A stretch of DNA of 64,000 bases, from NCBI GenBank assembly GCA_965237725.1, contig OZ250151.1, forward strand, positions 3,348,001 through 3,412,000. The letters run 5' to 3'. The DNA is from G965237725 sp965237725. Lineage in GTDB: Bacteria; Pseudomonadota; Gammaproteobacteria; Arenicellales; Poriferihabitantaceae. Numbering within the stretch: position 1 is the first letter of the stretch; every line of letters begins with the position of its first letter. Below the pieces are notes generated by a model that was given only the letters and a program-made list of their open reading frames with translations, did no database searches and was not told the DNA's origin. Below, in pieces: positions 62,563-64,000 of this stretch. A program made the position numbers and the translations under genes.

Positions 62563-62607
62563 TTCGTAATCAGTAGGTCAGCGGTTCGACTCCGCTTTCC
62601 GGCACCA
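62563..62607. repeat. att site: tRNA-Thr 3'-half copy
   Basis: TTCGTAATCAGTAGGTC (62563-62579) is identical to the anticodon loop and stem of tRNA-Thr; the following T-arm is AGCGG / CCGCT in place of GGAGG / CCTCT, then TTTCCGGCACCA is identical. The 5' half is absent, so it is not a tRNA gene. Both arm changes keep base pairing, so it derives from a functional tRNA-Thr. Confidence 0.85.
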
Positions 62608-62645
62608 TTTAATTCAATAACTTACAACAATGTTTTGGTCACGCC

Positions 62646-62819
62646 TCAAGCACCGTGTGCCAGATTTGTGCCAATTTGAACCCCAATAGTGTTAGTTTGA
62701 AAGGAAAGTTGATTGGCATATTGTGCGGTATGCGCTTTTCCTAGATGCGCATAGCGTCGTACCATCTCCGTATTTTCCCATCCTCCTAACTCTTGTAGTA
62801 CCACTCGGCTGTATTCAAC
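62646..62819 (-). pseudogene. tyrosine recombinase (phage integrase), C-terminal fragment
   Basis: A 57-residue open stretch ending at the TGA at 62646-62648 (minus) reads L-Q-E-L-G-G-W-E-N-T-E-M-V-R-R-Y-A-H-L, the end of the phage integrase domain with its catalytic tyrosine, then about 30 tail residues. An in-frame TAG lies just upstream and the sequence beyond is not integrase-like. Its 3' end lies 38 bases past the att copy, the place of an island integrase, so a second element probably begins here. Confidence 0.8.
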
Positions 62820-63049
62820 CTATTCAATCTTGGTCGAATTTTAGTATCTGCTGAACACTATCGATTCCTTAGGCGAGATGCATTCACCCGATGGTCAGAA
62901 GCAGTGGCCTGAGATTCGACAGTAAATCTATCGAGCCCGTAGAAGTTAAGTTGTCAATACCCTCTTAGGTTATCTAATTGACTATAACATAGCCAGTCGT
63001 TATATTCCGAAGCATCAAAAAGCAAACTCAAATACAAGAGAAAAAGGAT

Positions 63050-63622
63050 ATGAAACGATCAAAACGAAAACTGCTTAAAGCAATTACTTTAGGCGGTAGT
63101 GCAGCTACAGCCTTCCAAATTCCCCGTAAATGGTCAAAACCCATTGTTGACGCTGTGCTGTTGCCATCCCACGCACAAACCAGCGGGTGCTCCACGCAGA
63201 TTGTTACGACGGCAACAACCACTTCTGTTAGTGCGGTATTTTGTGGATGCGGGAATATCGCCGATAGAATATATTTCCCCTTAACCATTGAAAGTGGTGC
63301 AGTGGTCATCGGGGCAGCCCAAGCATCGAACCCCAATGCGGGTGCACCAGATTACATTGGTCGTATAGAATTTAGAACCGATCCCGATGAATATTTCGGT
63401 ACCATATTTAATCCGCCCGGGTCCGGGAGTTTCGGTGGTACAGGTAGAAGCCCGAACTGCTCGATGGTAGATGGCGCGTATGGCGTCGGTCCAAGTCCAC
63501 CAAATTTTGGTTTCCGCGATACAGACGGTGTACTTCGAAACTTAAGCTGGACATGGTCGGTAACAGGGACACCTCCAGATGTGACCATATTAATTGATAG
63601 TTTCATAGTTACTACTCCCTAG
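63050..63622 (+). CDS. unknown exported-type protein with N-terminal RR...W..P...P.HA.TS module
   Basis: Protein of 190 residues with an AAGGA ribosome site. Residues 5-47 (K-R-K-L-L-K ... W28, P31, P39-S-H41-A, S45) align without gaps with residues 100-142 of the PqqD-like protein. The body is rich in Gly, Thr, Ser and beta-forming residues with four Cys (G-C-S, F-C-G-C-G, N-C-S) and looks extracellular. No family was recognised. The module may be an export or processing signal. Confidence 0.55.
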   Translation: MKRSKRKLLKAITLGGSAATAFQIPRKWSKPIVDAVLLPSHAQTSGCSTQIVTTATTTSVSAVFCGCGNIADRIYFPLTIESGAVVIGAAQASNPNAGAPDYIGRIEFRTDPDEYFGTIFNPPGSGSFGGTGRSPNCSMVDGAYGVGPSPPNFGFRDTDGVLRNLSWTWSVTGTPPDVTILIDSFIVTTP

Positions 63623-63667
63623 GAGGTACTAATGTCAAGTTAACAGCAGCTAGGCGATAATATAGGG

Positions 63668-64000
63668 ATGAATATTCGAAACAATCCATACAAACGCCAC
63701 CGATTCCCAGCCGAAATCATCCAATACGCGGTCTGGTTGTATTACCGATTCAATTTAAGCCATAGGGATATCGAAGATATGCTAGCTGAACGGGGAATTA
63801 TCGTAACTCGAGAATCCGTACGATTATGGTGTAACAAGTTGGCCCTCAATATGCCAGGAGATTGAGGCGAAAACATCGAGGATTTGGTGATACTTTCTTC
63901 ATTGACGAAGTCTTCGTAAAGATCGACGGAAAGCAGCAATACTTGTGGCGAGCTGTTGATCAGGATGGTGAAGTGGTTGATGTTTTTCTTCAGGAACGCA
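63668..64000 (+). pseudogene. IS6-family transposase, frameshifted and cut by the window end
   Basis: From ATG 63668 the frame reads the N-terminal IS6 part (H-R-F-P-A-E-I-I-Q-Y-A-V-W-L-Y-Y-R-F, L-S-H-R-D-I-E-D-M-L-A-E-R-G-I) to a stop at 63863-63865. The continuation R-R-K-H-R-G-F-G-D-T-F-F-I-D-E-V-F with the first DDE aspartate runs open in another frame to the window edge. One indel near 63840-63860 splits them. No terminal repeat is seen. Confidence 0.8.

Noticed and set aside
62563..62607. Second tRNA-Thr gene
   Set aside because: Only the part from the anticodon loop to CCA is present; the acceptor 5' strand and D-arm are missing.
63050..63200. Lipoprotein signal in the module-bearing protein (Cys47 after Q-T-S-G)
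   Set aside because: The lipobox is poor, and the matching module in the PqqD-like protein has no Cys, so lipidation cannot be the shared role.

Overview
The window looks like the chromosome of a marine-type gammaproteobacterium of moderate-to-low GC. Support comes from the housekeeping block ispB | rplU-rpmA-obg-proB | rpsT | murJ-ribF-lspA-ispH, which is a gammaproteobacterial order, and from catabolic genes typical of marine heterotrophs: sulfoacetaldehyde acetyltransferase, PhnW, a phosphonate monoester hydrolase/sulfatase-like enzyme, DgcN/DgcA for D-glutamate, and dimethylglycine-type demethylases. I cannot assign a genus.

Layout. 1-6571: end of an acyltransferase-like gene, a Tat-exported thioredoxin-fold protein, malate synthase G, an EamA transporter, and a glutaredoxin/disulfide-reductase pair divergent from a TetR regulator across two matching operators. 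6572-13908: two intergenic zones full of structured repeats (a 65-bp tandem unit and REP-like palindromes) around dgcN-dgcA-pta and xsc-ald. 14236-26737: cfa, NUDIX, an operon of PMH/sulfatase, SDR, PaaK-like ligase and enoyl-CoA hydratase, then LysR | phnW-Na/Pi transporter, PPK2 and ChrB. 26846-39838: flavin oxidoreductases acting on methylated amines, DMT transporter, cupin, two GNATs, and a compact ATP-grasp / amine oxidase / CysK / divergent SHMT operon. 39853-49290: housekeeping block.

49370-62607: a genomic island in tRNA-Thr(CGT). The intact tRNA marks one end and a 45-bp copy of a tRNA-Thr 3' half marks the other. An IS481-like insertion sequence and an integrase N-terminal fragment sit at the tRNA end. 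The cargo is AT-rich: five proteins with glycosyltransferase-like domains of several folds, two sulfotransferases, a PqqD-like protein, and two large GT25 proteins whose C-termini resemble HPr-kinase-like domains without a Walker A motif. Beyond the second att copy lies an integrase C-terminal fragment, a small protein sharing a 43-residue module with the PqqD-like protein, and a frameshifted IS6-type transposase, so a second element probably follows in tandem.

How the genes work together. PhnW (and taurine aminotransferase, if present elsewhere) would make alanine that Ald recycles; Xsc and Pta turn sulfoacetaldehyde carbon into acetyl-CoA; malate synthase G takes in glyoxylate with acetyl-CoA. 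PhnW, PMH, the Na/Pi carrier and PPK2 form a phosphorus neighbourhood. The most novel parts are the PqqD / degenerate HprK-like / sulfotransferase / glycosyltransferase island with its shared RR...W..P...P.HA.TS module, and the ATP-grasp to SHMT-like operon.
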